This document shows positions 63,132 through 64,000 of a stretch of DNA of 64,000 bases, piece by piece. Under the pieces are notes generated by a model. It searched no databases and had not been told where the DNA came from. It saw only the letters and a program-made list of their open reading frames with translations. The position numbers and the translations under genes are program-made. Positions within the stretch are counted from its first letter, which is position 1. Each line of letters begins with the position of its first letter. The stretch comes from DATFVA01 sp963815785. Its GTDB lineage: Bacteria > Bacteroidota > Ignavibacteria > Ignavibacteriales > Ignavibacteriaceae. The DNA lies in assembly GCA_963815785.1 (NCBI GenBank), contig CAWFHZ010000008.1, forward strand, positions 62,001 to 126,000, given 5' to 3'.

Positions 63132-64000
63132 TGACTGAATCAGTTCTGGCTTTAAAAAATATTTATATAAAGAACAAAAATTATTTTTTGTTTTCTCTGA
63201 AAATTCTTATTGCTTTAGGTCTTCTTTTATTTATTATTTACACTGTTAATGTCCAGAAAATAATCAATGCTTTTAATCAAGCTGATAAGTTCATACTTTT
63301 TTTGGCTTCATTATTAGCCATTCTGAATGTTTATTTTCAATACTTAAAGTGGAAACTTGTTTGTAATAATCTATTAAATGAAAGAGATAAAAAGAAAATT
63401 ATCCTTTCGCTTTTTTACGGGTTTTCAGCAGGTTCATTTACTCCAGCCAGAATCGGAGAATATTTCGGAAGAGCAATTTTATTTTCAGAGAGACCATTAA
63501 TACAAATTACAGCAGCAACAGTAATCGATAAGCTTTTTACATTAATTGTCGTAATTGTTATTGGCTCAATTTTCATGTTATTCTATTTAAAGTTTCCATT
63601 CTTGATTATAATTCTTGCAGTAATATTATCGGGAATTATTATTGCCCTGATTATGAAAAAAAGTTCTACGATTTCAGAAAATCGTTTTTTCAAAAAACTC
63701 TTAAGATTTAAATTAATTTCTTCTCTTTATACTAAACTTTCATTTATGCGAAATGTCGATAAAAGTTTCAGTTTAAAATTATTCTTTCTGTCAATATTGT
63801 TTTATGTATGTTTCATTGCTCAGTTTGCCCTTCTGGTTAGTGCGTTTTCACTTCATGCTAATTTCATAAATTACATTTGGGCTGGCAGCCTGGTTATGTT
63901 TGTGAAATCAGTAATTCCACCCATCTCATTGGGAGAGTTAGGTATAAGAGAAGGAGTCTCGGTATATTTTGTTAAGCAACTAGGAGAGAATGCCGCAGTT
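63131..64000 (+). CDS. Flippase-like (LPG synthase TM / UPF0104) membrane protein, 5' part
   Basis: ATG at 63131 overlaps the radical SAM stop by one base; the frame is open to the end of the window, so the C-terminus is missing. About 290 residues with seven hydrophobic helices show the family pattern: FYGFSAGSFTPARIGEYFGR and SVIPPISLGELGIREGVSVY, typical of the lysylphosphatidylglycerol-synthase transmembrane domain (AglD/YbhN-type). Members flip or scramble lipids. It is probably co-transcribed with the radical SAM gene. Confidence 0.88.
   Translation, partial: MTESVLALKNIYIKNKNYFLFSLKILIALGLLLFIIYTVNVQKIINAFNQADKFILFLASLLAILNVYFQYLKWKLVCNNLLNERDKKKIILSLFYGFSAGSFTPARIGEYFGRAILFSERPLIQITAATVIDKLFTLIVVIVIGSIFMLFYLKFPFLIIILAVILSGIIIALIMKKSSTISENRFFKKLLRFKLISSLYTKLSFMRNVDKSFSLKLFFLSILFYVCFIAQFALLVSAFSLHANFINYIWAGSLVMFVKSVIPPISLGELGIREGVSVYFVKQLGENAAV

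Overview
The window is a stretch of AT-rich bacterial chromosome, most likely from the Ignavibacteria / Chlorobiota-Bacteroidota side of the tree. The main clues are a secreted enzyme ending in a type IX secretion (T9SS) sorting domain with the NQNYPNPFNP signature, many lipoproteins and outer-membrane barrels, families common in that group (DUF2911, DUF2851, BFN nuclease with a UVR tail, BshC), frequent TTG starts, and a TAnnTTTG-type -7 promoter box in front of a tRNA. The assignment is inferred from gene content; no marker tree could be run.

Layout. 1-13.4 kb is mixed accessory and metabolic DNA: the 3' part of a P-type ATPase, a frameshifted pirin, a repeat lipoprotein, a minus-strand group of small proteins (UBP zinc finger, DUF488), a PQQ-propeller protein, a frameshifted DUF2911 protein, an APC permease, a Sco1/SenC protein and a YceI protein. 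13.4-31.4 kb is core: type II NADH dehydrogenase, pyrG, a TPR protein, then a long plus-strand run purN-purH-mreBCD-mrdA-rodA-dcd-pyrF (nucleotide synthesis next to the rod-shape elongasome), a DUF2851 protein, and the minus-strand etfB-etfA-bfn group. 31.5-37.5 kb holds a frameshifted clpS, typA, a frameshifted pepD, a SET-domain protein, a YihY/BrkB membrane protein and a MORN-repeat protein.

37.9-42.0 kb is the most functionally striking block: a four-gene cluster of a 4-heme cytochrome, an outer-membrane beta-barrel, a 14-heme cytochrome and an outer-membrane-type lipoprotein with seven CxxCH and two CxxxxCH heme motifs. This is the gene complement of a porin-cytochrome conduit for moving electrons across the outer membrane (extracellular electron transfer). 

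42.1-43.4 kb is the most unusual block structurally. A tRNA-Ser(GGA)/tRNA-Ser(CGA) pair is invaded by three GIY-YIG nuclease ORFs. Two nearly identical 316/317-bp units, each beginning with a copy of the tRNA 5' end whose D-loop carries a double hairpin, stand in tandem before the intact tRNA-Ser(GGA). A third, divergent ORF starts four bases after that tRNA and is followed by a tRNA 3' remnant whose T-loop carries a similar double hairpin. Two more T-arm remnants of the same design follow tRNA-Ser(CGA). Hairpin stems differ in sequence between copies but keep pairing, so the structure appears to be selected. I regard this as a candidate undescribed tRNA-associated GIY-YIG element family.

43.5-64 kb returns to ordinary genes: M64 peptidase, T9SS-exported AGE-family epimerase, MATE pump, a frameshifted eIF-2B-like protein, an exonuclease/GIY-YIG fusion, ymdB, an orphan DNA methyltransferase, folD, deoC, a HicB-like protein, a SpoU methyltransferase, a frameshifted aroA, an MsmX/UgpC-type ATPase, bshC, a radical SAM/SPASM protein and the start of a flippase-like membrane protein.

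Caveat: six conserved genes, including aroA and clpS, are each broken by one or two single-base indels, partly in homopolymers. This looks more like residual sequencing or assembly error than a wave of real gene decay.
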